Shown: positions 54,663 to 63,405 of the stretch, in pieces
Position numbering within the stretch: position 1 is the stretch's first letter
How the letters are laid out: every line of letters starts with the position of its first letter
Assembly: GCF_025753795.1 (NCBI RefSeq)
Contig: NZ_JAOWPS010000004.1
Coordinates: 806,001-870,000 of the forward strand
Reading direction: 5' to 3'
DNA length: 64,000 nt
Source: Mesorhizobium sp. YC-39
Lineage (GTDB): Bacteria; Pseudomonadota; Alphaproteobacteria; Rhizobiales; Rhizobiaceae
Program-made: the position numbers and the translations under genes
The notes under the pieces: model-generated
Told to the model about the DNA's origin: nothing
The model's input: the letters and a program-made list of their open reading frames with translations, nothing else
Databases searched by the model: none

Positions 54663-54781
54663 GACAGGCTTCCTGTGATGCGCCAGCCGACACCCGGGCA
54701 AATCGTTTGTCAATTGGGGCGACGGCATTGCCGGTTTCGATCGTGATGCCTAATCATACCCGGCAGCAACGGGATTGGGAC

Positions 54782-55474
54782 ATGACCGCACGACAGATGT
54801 CACTCACACCCCAACTGGTGGCACGCTGCTGGCGCGAGATCGAGGACGCCGGTCCCGATCCGGACGCGGCGCATCTGGATGACCGCGACTATGACGCGAT
54901 GCTCGACGAATTGCAGGCTGAGCTCCCAGCCTCCGAACCGCTGTGGCTGTTCGGTTACGGCTCGCTGATCTGGAAGCCGGAAATCGACCACGTCGAGGAA
55001 CGTGTCGCCGTAGCGCGCGGCTGGCACCGCTCCTTCTGCATGAACATGACGCGCTGGCGCGGCACCAAGGATAGCCCCGGCCTGATGATGGCTCTCAACC
55101 GTGGCGGACAGTGCAAGGGCGTCGCTTTTCGGCTGGCCGACGGTGACCGGCGGCAACAGTTGGACAAGCTTTTCAGGCGTGAAGTGACGCTGAAGCCGAC
55201 CAGCTATCACCCGCGCCTGCTCAGCCTGGCGAGCAGCGCTGGGTCGTTGCGGGCGCTGGCCTTCGTCATCAACCGCGGGGGTACCACATATGCCGGCCGG
55301 CTCGACGAAGACGCGGTGGTCGAGAGGCTAGCGACATCCTGCGGGCATTGGGGATCGGGCGCCGACTACCTCTACAACACGGTGAAAAACCTGGAAGAGC
55401 GCGGCATTCACGACCGCCATCTGTGGCGTTTGCAACGGCTGGTTGCCGAGCGGATCGCTGCCTCGAAGCCTTGA
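54782..55474 (+). CDS. chaC: ChaC-family gamma-glutamylcyclotransferase
   Basis: 230 residues. LWLFGYGSLIWKPEIDHVEE is the substrate-binding signature, followed by RWRGTKDSPGLMMALNRGGQ. It would cleave the gamma-glutamyl group of glutathione or derivatives, releasing 5-oxoproline. The start at 54782 (MTARQMSLTPQL) is used; ATG at 54746 is possible. No clear Shine-Dalgarno was seen. Confidence 0.88.
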   Translation: MTARQMSLTPQLVARCWREIEDAGPDPDAAHLDDRDYDAMLDELQAELPASEPLWLFGYGSLIWKPEIDHVEERVAVARGWHRSFCMNMTRWRGTKDSPGLMMALNRGGQCKGVAFRLADGDRRQQLDKLFRREVTLKPTSYHPRLLSLASSAGSLRALAFVINRGGTTYAGRLDEDAVVERLATSCGHWGSGADYLYNTVKNLEERGIHDRHLWRLQRLVAERIAASKP

Positions 55475-55552
55475 AATCAGGTGGCGCATTCACGCTGGTA
55501 ACAGGCGGAATTTGGTTTGCCGGGCGCGGCGATTCTGCCTATAGTCACGGTT

Positions 55553-55724
55553 GTCGTCGGTTCCGTTTGGAACCAAGAGGGAATGCGGTGAGGGCGAATC
55601 TTTGTCCGATGCCGTGGCTGCCCCCGCAACTGTGTGCGGTAGTCCTCTCCATATGCCACTGAAGATTTTCTTCGGGAAGGTGGGGAAGGGCGCTGATCCG
55701 CGAGCCAGGAGACCTGCCGGCGAC
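55553..55724 (+). promoter_or_regulatory. Cobalamin riboswitch (leader of cbtB-cbtA)
   Basis: Contains GAGGGAATGCGGTGA, CCCCCGCAACTGTGTGCGGT, TGCCACTGAAG...CGGGAAGG and the B12 box GCGAGCCAGGAGACCTGCCG. The 5' GTCGTCGG and 3' CCGGCGAC segments close the P1 stem. It is 48 bases before cbtB and should repress cobalt uptake and downstream cob genes at high cobalamin. Confidence 0.95.
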
Positions 55725-55772
55725 AGGAAACTGACTTCGATGCCCTCGGGTGGAGGGCGAAAGGACAAGATT

Positions 55773-55952
55773 ATGAATACCGCTTCCGTCTCCCTCGGCG
55801 CTTCCGTCTCCTCGCAGTCGCGCTTCATGCAGCTGGCGCTTGCCGCGCTGCTCGGCATCTTCGTCATGGGCTTTGTCGGCTTCTCGCATATCGATGCGGT
55901 CCACAATGCCGCCCACGACTATCGCCATTCCATGGCGTTTCCCTGCCACTGA
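55773..55952 (+). CDS. cbtB: CbtB cobalt transporter subunit
   Basis: 59 residues. One membrane segment (LALAALLGIFVMGFVGFSHI) and a C-terminal His-rich tail (AVHNAAHDYRHSMAFPCH) that could bind metal. CbtB is a small partner of CbtA found under cobalamin riboswitches. The ATG follows the riboswitch by 48 bases; an AAGGAC stretch precedes it. Confidence 0.9.
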   Translation: MNTASVSLGASVSSQSRFMQLALAALLGIFVMGFVGFSHIDAVHNAAHDYRHSMAFPCH

Positions 55953-55967
55953 CGAGGAATTGACATC

Positions 55968-56750
55968 ATGACACTGTTTCGCAACGTCGTGTTCATCGCG
56001 GCGATCGCAGGGCTCGTGGCTGGCGTCGTTCTTGCCTGCCTGCAGGCCTATGCCACCGTGCCGCTGATCCTCAAGGCGGAAGTCTATGAACAGGCCGGCG
56101 GCGGCCACCAGCATGAGCATGCCGCCGCGCCGGCCGCCAACGCCACCGACACCAATGCCATGAGTAGCGCTGCACCGGCACCAGCCGAAGCGGCCGCTCC
56201 GCCGGCGGAAGATGAAGGCTGGGCGCCGGCCGATGGTTTCGAGCGCTTTGCCTTCAACGTGGTTGCCAATATCGTCACCGGCATCGGCTTCGCGCTGATC
56301 CTGGTCGCGGTTTCGGAATTCGCCGGCGGCATTGGCAATTGGCGCCAGGGCGTGTTTTGGGGCCTGGCCGGCTTTGCCGTGTTCACGCTGGCGCCAGGCC
56401 TCGGCCTGCCGCCCGAATTGCCGGCGATGCCGGCGGCCGATCTCACCCAGCGCCAGATCTGGTGGACGGCAACGGCGGTGGCAACCGCGGCCGGTCTCGG
56501 CCTGCTTGCCTTCCGCAAATCGCTGCCGCTAGCCATCCTGGCCGTGGCCTTGATCGTGGCGCCGCATGTTGTCGGCGCGCCGCAGCCTGACAGTTTCGAG
56601 ACGCCGATCCCCGAAGGCCTGCACCACCAGTTCGTGGTGGCGGTGACGCTCACCAACCTAGTGTTCTGGCTGGTGCTCGGCGCCGTTGTCGGCGTGGTGC
56701 GCGGCCGCTTCACCGGCACGGCGACCAGCCTGCGCGGCAGCTTTGCCTGA
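55968..56750 (+). CDS. cbtA: CbtA cobalt transporter
   Basis: 260 residues, about six membrane helices. AGLVAGVVLACLQAYATVPL is the first helix; an early His-rich loop GGGHQHEHAAAPAANATDT and later Ala-rich linker could bind metal. CbtA is a predicted cobalt importer in cobalamin regulons. Gene order cbtB-cbtA under a riboswitch is the family pattern. Confidence 0.9.
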   Translation: MTLFRNVVFIAAIAGLVAGVVLACLQAYATVPLILKAEVYEQAGGGHQHEHAAAPAANATDTNAMSSAAPAPAEAAAPPAEDEGWAPADGFERFAFNVVANIVTGIGFALILVAVSEFAGGIGNWRQGVFWGLAGFAVFTLAPGLGLPPELPAMPAADLTQRQIWWTATAVATAAGLGLLAFRKSLPLAILAVALIVAPHVVGAPQPDSFETPIPEGLHHQFVVAVTLTNLVFWLVLGAVVGVVRGRFTGTATSLRGSFA

Positions 56751-57264
56751 TCGCGCTGCCGGGGCGTTGACCCTGGTCATCGGTGGCGCGCGCTCCGGCA
56801 AGAGCGCGCACGCCGAAACATTGGCGACAGCCTGTCGGGGGCCATGGACCTATATCGCCACGGCGCAAGCCTATGACGACGAGATGCGCGAGCGTATCGC
56901 GTTGCACCGCGCGCGGCGTGGCGAGGGCTGGACGACGGTGGACGCGCCTCTCGATCTTGTCGGCGCGCTCGCCGCATTGCCTGACGACCGGCCGGTCCTG
57001 ATTGATTGCCTGACGCTGTGGCTGACCAACCATATGCTGGCCGAACATGATTTTGAGGCTGAATCCCGGCACCTGGCCGATGTGCTGTCACGGCCGCGCG
57101 GGCCGTGGTTCGTAGTCTCCAACGAGGTCGGCCAAGGCATCGTGCCCGACAATGCACTTGCCCGCCGGTTTCGAGACGCCGCCGGCCGGCTCAACCAGCA
57201 GGTCGCCGCAGCCGCCGATACGGTGCTCTTGATGGTGGCGGGCCTGCCGCTCAAGGTGAAGTAA
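56743..57264 (+). CDS. cobP: Adenosylcobinamide kinase / adenosylcobinamide-phosphate guanylyltransferase
   Basis: 173 residues, the CobP/CobU length. Walker A GGARSGKSAHAETLA lies near the start, and VLIDCLTLWLTNHMLAEHDF and VVSNEVGQGIVPDNALAR are family blocks. It phosphorylates and then guanylylates adenosylcobinamide in nucleotide-loop assembly. No ATG fits; TTG at 56743, overlapping the end of cbtA, gives the usual length, and TTG at 56767 is the alternative. Confidence 0.9.
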   Translation: MPDRAAGALTLVIGGARSGKSAHAETLATACRGPWTYIATAQAYDDEMRERIALHRARRGEGWTTVDAPLDLVGALAALPDDRPVLIDCLTLWLTNHMLAEHDFEAESRHLADVLSRPRGPWFVVSNEVGQGIVPDNALARRFRDAAGRLNQQVAAAADTVLLMVAGLPLKVK

Positions 57265-57265
57265 A

Positions 57266-57895
57266 ATGACCGATATCGACGGCAAATCCATCGAAGACCG
57301 GGACGAGGAACGCCACCGCGCCAAGATGGCCAAGCGCAAGGCGGTGCAGGACGCCGAGGTGGCGGGAAAGACGATCGAGAAGGGTCTGCTAATCGTCAAC
57401 ACCGGGCCCGGCAAGGGCAAGACCACCGCCGCCTTCGGGCTGGCGCTGCGCATGCTCGGCTATGGCAAGCGCATCGGCGTCGTCCAGTTCATCAAGGGCA
57501 AGTGGCACACCGGGGAAAAGGACGCCTTCACCGCCTTCGGCGACCGGGTCGTATGGCACACGATGGGCGAGGGCTTTACCTGGGAGACGCAGGATCTGAA
57601 GCGCGACATCGCGGCGGCCGAGGCCGCCTGGGCCAAGGCGCTCGAACTGATGACCGATCCATCGATCAGCCTTGTGGTGCTCGATGAATTGAACATCGCG
57701 CTGCGCTACGATTATCTCGACCTCGACAAGGTTGTCGCGGCGCTGAAAGCTCGGCGCGAAGGCCTGCACGTCGTGATCACCGGCCGCAACGCCAAGCCGG
57801 CGCTGGTCGAGGCGGCCGACCTGGTCACCGAGATGGGCGTGACCAAGCACCATTTCTCGGCGGGCGTGAAGGCGCAGCAAGGGATAGAATTCTGA
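57266..57895 (+). CDS. cobO: Cob(I)yrinic acid a,c-diamide adenosyltransferase
   Basis: 209 residues of the CobO/BtuR/CobA family. NTGPGKGKTTAAFGLALRML is the P-loop; VVQFIKGKWHTGEKDAF and LVVLDELNIALRYDYLD follow. It transfers the adenosyl group from ATP to the reduced cobalt atom. It starts 1 base after cobP. Confidence 0.95.
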   Translation: MTDIDGKSIEDRDEERHRAKMAKRKAVQDAEVAGKTIEKGLLIVNTGPGKGKTTAAFGLALRMLGYGKRIGVVQFIKGKWHTGEKDAFTAFGDRVVWHTMGEGFTWETQDLKRDIAAAEAAWAKALELMTDPSISLVVLDELNIALRYDYLDLDKVVAALKARREGLHVVITGRNAKPALVEAADLVTEMGVTKHHFSAGVKAQQGIEF

Positions 57896-57920
57896 TCACT
57901 TGGCAGTACGAGCGTTATCT

Positions 57921-58231
57921 GTGGAACAAGCGGTAATCATCTATCTTCTTCTCAATGACGGTCAGTTTGGAACGTCGCGAGAGCACGAATCTATTCTCGC
58001 GCTGGAGGGCTAGAGCAAGTTGTCGAGAGTGCTTCAGTTGGTGAGTTCGATGGCGACGAGTTTGGCGAGGGCAAATGCATCCTCTACATGTATGGGCCAA
58101 ACGCTGAACGGCTTTTTGCTGTGATTGAACCCGTATTGAAATCTTCTCCTGCGGCTGCCGGTGGGTATGCGATCAAAAGGCTTGGAGAGGCAGCCGATCC
58201 AAGCGCAAAGGAAGTCCGCGTTACTTGGTAA
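57921..58231 (+). pseudogene. Frameshifted small gene between cobO and cobD
   Basis: A frame from GTG at 57921 (VEQAVIIYLLLNDGQFGTSR) meets a stop at 58011-58013. A frame shifted by one base continues from 58010 as LEQVVESASVGEFDGDEFGE, then CILYMYGPNAERLFAVIEP and on to TAA at 58229-58231. The YMYGP segment resembles small uncharacterised bacterial proteins, which gives about 103 residues if one base is restored. Either a genuine frameshift, a sequencing error, or a programmed event. Function unknown. Confidence 0.62.
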
Positions 58232-58256
58232 GTCGGATTTCGACTCATTCAAACCG

Positions 58257-59228
58257 TCAAGCGGCCAGGACGATCACCGCGATGACCCCAAACAGCGCGA
58301 TCAGCAGAAAGTCGGCCGTCCGGTAGAGTTTCAGCGCCCGCCTGATGTCGGTGCTCTCGGCATCGCGCCGGCCGCCGTCGCCCATGAAGGCATCCTCGAC
58401 TACCACGCCGCCATAGGAGCGCGGGCCGGCAAGGGCGAGACCAAGTGCGCCGGCCATTGCAGCTTCCGGCCAGCCGGCATTGGGCGAGCGGTGTTTTTTC
58501 GCATCGCGCCGTACGGTGTGCCAGGCATTTTTCGCATCGGCGCCTTCGACGAGAAAAGCTGCCAGCACGATCAGCAGCGCGGTCAGCCGTGACGCCGGCA
58601 GGTTGATCAGATCGTCGAAACGCGCCGCCGCCCGGCCGAAGGCCTCATGGCGCGGGGTGCGGTGGCCGATCATCGAATCGGCGGTATTGGCGGCCTTGTA
58701 GGCGACGCCGCCGGGGAGCCCGCCGACGCCGATCCAGAAGGCGGGCGCGACAATGCCGTCGGAAAAATTCTCGGCCAGGCTTTCGATCGCGGCGCGGCAG
58801 ACGCCGGCCCTGTCGAGCGTTTCGGGATCGCGGCCGACAATGTGCGAAACCGCGACACGACCGACGGCCAGCCCGCCATTGTCGAGCGCGTCGGCCACCG
58901 CCTCGACATGCTCGGCCAGGCTCTTCTGCGACAGCAGCGACGTCGCGAGAACTGCGACAATGAGCAGACCGAAAGGAAGAATCTGCCACAAGAGGATTTC
59001 CAGAATCAATGCGATGACCGCCGGTACCAGCACGATCACCAACAGCGCATGAACACCGCGCCGGCGACGCAGCGCGTCGGAATCAGTGGCGCGGTTGAGC
59101 CTGGCATCGAGAAAGGATATCAGCCTGCCGAACCAGGTGACGGGATGGCCGATGCTACGCAACAGCCAATCCGGATAACCGAGGGCGAATTCAATAGCCA
59201 ATGACAGGAAGGCGATCAGGAACGACAT
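58257..59228 (-). CDS. cobD: Adenosylcobinamide-phosphate synthase CobD
   Basis: 323 residues of the CobD/CbiB family. FALGYPDWLLRSIGHPVTWF, ESLAENFSDGIVAPAFWIG and KAANTADSMIGHRTPRHEAF are family blocks. It is membrane-bound and attaches (R)-1-amino-2-propanol (or phosphate) to cobyric acid. Its ATG overlaps the start of cobC on the other strand (CATG). Confidence 0.95.
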   Translation of the reverse strand: MSFLIAFLSLAIEFALGYPDWLLRSIGHPVTWFGRLISFLDARLNRATDSDALRRRRGVHALLVIVLVPAVIALILEILLWQILPFGLLIVAVLATSLLSQKSLAEHVEAVADALDNGGLAVGRVAVSHIVGRDPETLDRAGVCRAAIESLAENFSDGIVAPAFWIGVGGLPGGVAYKAANTADSMIGHRTPRHEAFGRAAARFDDLINLPASRLTALLIVLAAFLVEGADAKNAWHTVRRDAKKHRSPNAGWPEAAMAGALGLALAGPRSYGGVVVEDAFMGDGGRRDAESTDIRRALKLYRTADFLLIALFGVIAVIVLAA

Positions 59229-60282
59229 GAAGCTTCTTGATGGAGCGGTGGCAGCGGTGGATCATGGCGGAAGCCTTGGCCGGGCGAGGGCGCTCTTTCC
59301 CCAGGCGCCGCAGCCTTTCGTCGACCTCTCGACCGGTATCAATCCGCACTCCTATCCGCTTTTCGAGCTGCCCGCCACCGTCCTGTCGCGGTTACCTGAG
59401 GCCGCGCGTCTGCGTGAACTCGCCGATGTCACGGCGAGCGCCTATGGCGCGCCCTCGGCGGCGAATGTGGCGGCGGCGCCCGGCACGCAGGTTCTGTTGC
59501 CGCGCGTCGCTTCGCTGGTAAAGCCCGGCAAGGCGCTGGTGCTCGGGCCGACCTATGCCGAACACGCCAGAGCCGCCGCGATTGCCGGCCATGCGGCGGC
59601 GGAAGTCGATGATTTCGAGACGCTTGCCGGGGCCGACCTTGCCATCATCGTCAATCCCAACAATCCGGACGGGCGCGTCGTCGAGCGTGACAGACTGCTT
59701 CAGCTTGCCGAGACATTGCGCGCAAAGGGGGCGTTGCTGGTCGTTGACGAAGCCTTCATGGATGTCGGCCCGCATGAGGAAAGCCTTGCGGGCGACGTCG
59801 ACCGGGGCGGCATCGTCGTGCTGCGCTCTTTCGGCAAGTTCTTCGGTCTCGCCGGCTTGCGGCTTGGCTTTGCATTGACCGATGCGCTGACCGTCGAACG
59901 GCTGGAAGCGCAATTCGGGCCATGGGCGGTTGCCGGCCCGGCGCTCGAATATGGCATCCGCGCGCTGGCCGACACGGATTGGCAGGCCGGGATGCGGCGC
60001 CGGCTGGCCGAGGACGCGGCGCGGCTCGATGCGCTGTTTTCCCGCTTCGGCGTCCCGGTCGCTGGCGGCACCACGCTGTTTCGCTATGTCAGACTGCCGG
60101 ACGCTGCCGGCCTGTTTTCGGCGCTCGGCGAACGCGGCGTCCTGTTTCGGCATTTCTCCGATCGGCCACAGGTGCTGCGCGCCGGGCTGCCGGGTGGAGA
60201 CGAGGAATGGCGGCGGCTCGAATCGGCTCTTGCCGACTGGGCTTCGCGGCGCAACGATGCTGCCAGGGAGATCAAGCGATGA
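59227..60282 (+). CDS. cobC: L-threonine-O-3-phosphate decarboxylase CobC
   Basis: 351 residues, PLP aminotransferase fold. VDLSTGINPHSYPL is the CobC opening, IVNPNNPDGRVV is conserved, VVDEAFMDVGPHEE follows, and VLRSFGKFFGLAGLRLGFAL has the Schiff-base lysine. It makes aminopropanol phosphate for CobD. Start ATG at 59227 shares the CATG with cobD. Its stop overlaps the next ATG. Confidence 0.93.
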   Translation: MKLLDGAVAAVDHGGSLGRARALFPQAPQPFVDLSTGINPHSYPLFELPATVLSRLPEAARLRELADVTASAYGAPSAANVAAAPGTQVLLPRVASLVKPGKALVLGPTYAEHARAAAIAGHAAAEVDDFETLAGADLAIIVNPNNPDGRVVERDRLLQLAETLRAKGALLVVDEAFMDVGPHEESLAGDVDRGGIVVLRSFGKFFGLAGLRLGFALTDALTVERLEAQFGPWAVAGPALEYGIRALADTDWQAGMRRRLAEDAARLDALFSRFGVPVAGGTTLFRYVRLPDAAGLFSALGERGVLFRHFSDRPQVLRAGLPGGDEEWRRLESALADWASRRNDAAREIKR

Positions 60283-60788
60283 TCCATGTCTGTTCGCTGT
60301 CGAAGGTCGAGGAAACAGTCGCGAAGACCGGCGCCGAACGGCTGCTTTCGCTGTTGGCCACCGGCACCGAGGTGACGCGGCCGGCCTCGATCGCCAGGGA
60401 AAACCATCTGCACCTCGTCATGCACGACATTGCCGTGGCGCAGGACGGCATGACCATGCCAGGCGAGGAGCATGTCCGCAGCCTGCTCGATTTCGCGCGC
60501 CGGTGGGATCGTGCAAGGCCGCTGGTGGTGCATTGCTATGCCGGCATCAGCCGCTCGACCGCCTCGGCCTACATTATTGCGGCGGCACTTGCGCCGAAGC
60601 GTTCCGAGGTCGAACTGGCTCACACGCTGCGTGCGCTGTCGCCAACGGCGACGCCCAATCCACGGCTGATTGCGGTTGCGGACGCGCTGCTCGAGCGCGA
60701 CGGCCGCATGGTCGCGGCGATAGCGGCGATCGGGCGCGGCGCGGACGCTTTCGAGGGCGTGCCTTTCGAGTTCAGAATCGATGCCTGA
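60279..60788 (+). CDS. Tyrosine-phosphatase-like protein in the cob cluster
   Basis: 169 residues. LVVHCYAGISRSTASAYII contains HCxxGxSRS, the active-site loop of protein tyrosine/dual-specificity phosphatases. A general acid Asp is probably in VMHDIAVAQ. It overlaps cobC by ATGA and follows cobC on the plus strand. It may dephosphorylate a small molecule rather than a protein (see finding). Otherwise function unknown. Confidence 0.8.
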   Translation: MIHVCSLSKVEETVAKTGAERLLSLLATGTEVTRPASIARENHLHLVMHDIAVAQDGMTMPGEEHVRSLLDFARRWDRARPLVVHCYAGISRSTASAYIIAAALAPKRSEVELAHTLRALSPTATPNPRLIAVADALLERDGRMVAAIAAIGRGADAFEGVPFEFRIDA

Positions 60789-60800
60789 CCGCCGGGATTT

Positions 60801-61604
60801 CTAGGCTAGCCAGTCGGCGAGCTTCGCTTTGCGCACATCCCTCAAAAGACTGATGAAACCGTCGGCCTGATGTTCGGCGGTCAGCCGGCCCTTTTCGGCT
60901 GTCGCAATGCTGGCGTCGCCCACCACGCCATTCGGGTTGAGGTCGGTGGCAATCCAGGCAAACGCATGCGTTCCGGTGTGGCGCAGCAGCGAAAACTCCT
61001 TTTCGGCGCGGCCGACATTGCTGGCGAAATTGTCGGCCTTGGCCATGTCGACGAGATCCGGCCGGAAATGCAGCATCAACGAGGTCTCGACATCGCCGCC
61101 ATGGATGCCGTGACGGTCCTCAAGCTCGGTGTACATGCCGGTCGGCCGGCCGAAGCGCTGCCAACTCGTCTTCACCGCCAGCACTTTTGCGCGCACGCGC
61201 AATTCGCGCGTGATGATGCCCATGATCTCCTCGTTGCCGCCATGCGCGTTGACGACGATCAGCTTCCTGACGCCGGCCCGGGCGACCGACAGGCCAAGCT
61301 CGGTCCAGGCATCGACCAGCGTGATTGCCGGCAGGGTCAGCGTGCCCGGCGCATGCAGATGCTCGTTCGACTTGCCCACCGCCTGGACAGGCAGGATGCG
61401 GATATCGAGATCGCCGGGCAGGCGTGCGATCACCGTTTCAAGCATGCCGTTCATGATCGAGGTGTCGGTCGAAACCGGCAGATGCGGGCCGTGCTGTTCG
61501 ATCGCCGCGACCGGCAGAATGGCGATCGTCGCCTCCGGGTCGATCGTGGCGTATTCGGTGGTCCGGTAGTCGCCCCACCATACGCGTCTGTTTGCAGCGG
61601 TCAT
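60801..61604 (-). CDS. Creatininase-family amidohydrolase
   Basis: 267 residues. Metal-binding blocks AAIEQHGPHLPVSTDT, VVNAHGGNEEIMGI, and GIHGGDVETSLMLHF match the creatininase superfamily (creatininase, MftE, FAPy deformylase ArfB). It likely hydrolyses an amide or formamide of a small heterocycle. Substrate not settled. No cofactor gene adjacent; the gene converges with the phosphatase gene and is followed upstream by RidA. Confidence 0.85.
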   Translation of the reverse strand: MTAANRRVWWGDYRTTEYATIDPEATIAILPVAAIEQHGPHLPVSTDTSIMNGMLETVIARLPGDLDIRILPVQAVGKSNEHLHAPGTLTLPAITLVDAWTELGLSVARAGVRKLIVVNAHGGNEEIMGIITRELRVRAKVLAVKTSWQRFGRPTGMYTELEDRHGIHGGDVETSLMLHFRPDLVDMAKADNFASNVGRAEKEFSLLRHTGTHAFAWIATDLNPNGVVGDASIATAEKGRLTAEHQADGFISLLRDVRKAKLADWLA

Positions 61605-61634
61605 CTCATGCCTCTTTCAACGAACAGGCCAGAC

Positions 61635-61740
61635 CTAGAGCAGGATGAATTGAGGTTGAATCGGCCATCCTGCTCTAGTTCTTTGTTTTTTCGCATGATC
61701 TTGTCCGAAAAGTCTGCAACTTTTCAGGATCATGCTCTAG
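61635..61740. repeat. RIME-like rhizobial intergenic element
   Basis: A 106-base intergenic unit with two palindromes: GAGCAGGATG...CATCCTGCTC (61638-61676) and GCATGATCTTGTCCGAAAAG with its near inverse CTTTTCAGGATCATGC (61693-61735), bounded by CTAGAG/CTCTAG. This organisation is that of the rhizobial RIME elements. It lies between the RidA gene and the creatininase gene. Confidence 0.78.
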
Positions 61741-61762
61741 CGCGGCGGGCATCGCCTGTCGA

Positions 61763-62146
61763 TCACCCGGCCGCGGCGACCTCGATTTCGACCTTGAATT
61801 CGGGCCGGGCGAAACCGGAGACGATCATCAGCGTCGAGGCCGGCGCCGGGCTCGAAAACAGCCGGTCGCGAACGTCCATATAGGGCCTGAGGAAGGCGCG
61901 GTCGGTGACATAGGCGTTGATGCGCACGATGTTCTGAAGCCCAAGCCCGGCCTCGCCGAGAATCGCCGCGATGTTCTGGAAACACAGTTCGGCCTGGGTG
62001 CCGGCATCCTCCGGGATTTGATCGTCCGCCGTGATGGCCACCTGGCCCGAGCACAGCACCAGCCGCTTGCCCGCGGGCACCTCGACGCCGTGGCTGTAAC
62101 GGGCGAAAGGCGGCTTGATCGACTTCGGCGCGAGGAATCTGAACAT
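61763..62146 (-). CDS. RidA family protein
   Basis: 127 residues. VLCSGQVAITADDQ, TQAELCFQNIAAILGEAGLG and VRINAYVTDRAFLRPYMDVR match the RidA/YjgF family, which removes reactive enamine/imine intermediates. Start at 62146 has AGGAG upstream; the longer frame reaching 63211 runs antisense through the binding-protein gene and is not coding there. Confidence 0.85.
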   Translation of the reverse strand: MFRFLAPKSIKPPFARYSHGVEVPAGKRLVLCSGQVAITADDQIPEDAGTQAELCFQNIAAILGEAGLGLQNIVRINAYVTDRAFLRPYMDVRDRLFSSPAPASTLMIVSGFARPEFKVEIEVAAAG

Positions 62147-62398
62147 GACAATCTCCTGTTTGCGCCAGCGTAGGACCGGACCGGTGGGGTCTTCAAGATG
62201 TGGTGCATGCCATCGGTGCAATTGTGGACAGGCGTTTAAAAAATAGGCACGATGCATCCCATACGGCACGACCCGTCCAGCCTTCGCATGCGGCTGTTGC
62301 GCAAGCGGACGGCCCTGGTGGTGGCATGTGTCTTGCTTCTTGAAACAATGGTGTCGAGCCCGGCGCGTGGCGCGCTGAGCAAACAAAGGGTGGTGTTC

Positions 62399-63403
62399 AT
62401 GCGTAGAAAATGGATGATCTCGGCAGGCACGATCGCGCTGCTTGCTATGGGTACGCTTGAGGCGGCTGCGAACGAAAAAGTGACCTTCGGCACCAACTGG
62501 CTGGCCGAGCCCGAGCATGGCGGCTACTATCAGGCGATTGCCGATGGCACTTACGCTGCCTGCGGCCTGGACGTGACGATCTCGCAAGGCGGTCCGCAGG
62601 TCAGCGGCCGGCCTCTGCTGCTCGCCGGCAAGATCGATTTCTACATGGGCGGCAATCTTTTGTCGGCCTTCGACGCCGTGCAGCAGGGGATTCCGATGCG
62701 CGTTGTTGCGGCCGACTTCCAGAAGGATCCGCAGGTCATCATGTCCCAGCCCGGCCAGGGACTGGACACATGGGATGATCTGAAAAAGGCCGAGCAGTAC
62801 ATCCTCGGCGACGAGGGCGCGCAGACCTTCTTCCAATGGATGGTCACCGAACTCGGCTTCGATGCCGCCAAGCGCGTCCCCTACACCTTCAACCCGGCGC
62901 CCTTCATCGCCAACAAGAAGTCGATCCAGCAGGGCTATGTCACCTCGGAACCGTTCGCCGTCCAGAAGCAGGGCGGTTTCATGCCGAACCAGTTCCTGCT
63001 CGCCGACTATGGCTGGGACACGTATGCGACTACGGTGGAGGTTATGCAGGACACGATCGACAAGCGCCCGGAGGTCGTGCAGTGCTTCGTCGATGGCTCG
63101 GCCAAGGGCTGGTACAACTACCTCTACGGCGACAACAAGGCTGCCAACGACATGATCAAGAAGGACAATCCCGACATGACGGATGAGCAGATCGCCTTTT
63201 CGATCGAGCAATTGAAGAAGTTCGGCGTGGTCGATTCCGGCGATACCGAGAAGCTCGGCATCGGCGCAATGACGGAAGCGCGCATCCAGAGCTTCTACGA
63301 CAAGATGGTCAAGGCCAAGGTGGCGCAGCCTGACATCGACATCAAGAAGGCCTACACGTTGGCTTTCGTCAACAAGGGCGTCGGGCTGGACCTGAAGAAA
63401 TAA
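62399..63403 (+). CDS. ABC transporter substrate-binding protein (NMT1/SsuA type)
   Basis: 334 residues. A signal peptide (MRRKWMISAGTIALLAMGTL, cleaved near EAAANEK) is followed by VTFGTNWLAEPEHGGYYQAI, the pattern of NMT1/SsuA-type periplasmic binding proteins for nitrogen or sulfur compounds or thiamine/riboflavin precursors. Start at 62399; the frame is open from 62252. The ATPase gene follows 2 bases after the stop. Ligand unknown. Confidence 0.88.
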   Translation: MRRKWMISAGTIALLAMGTLEAAANEKVTFGTNWLAEPEHGGYYQAIADGTYAACGLDVTISQGGPQVSGRPLLLAGKIDFYMGGNLLSAFDAVQQGIPMRVVAADFQKDPQVIMSQPGQGLDTWDDLKKAEQYILGDEGAQTFFQWMVTELGFDAAKRVPYTFNPAPFIANKKSIQQGYVTSEPFAVQKQGGFMPNQFLLADYGWDTYATTVEVMQDTIDKRPEVVQCFVDGSAKGWYNYLYGDNKAANDMIKKDNPDMTDEQIAFSIEQLKKFGVVDSGDTEKLGIGAMTEARIQSFYDKMVKAKVAQPDIDIKKAYTLAFVNKGVGLDLKK

Positions 63404-63405
63404 TC

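Noticed and set aside
61763..63211. 482-codon minus-strand frame containing RidA
   Set aside because: Only the last 127 codons match RidA, with AGGAG before 62146; the rest is antisense to the binding-protein gene.
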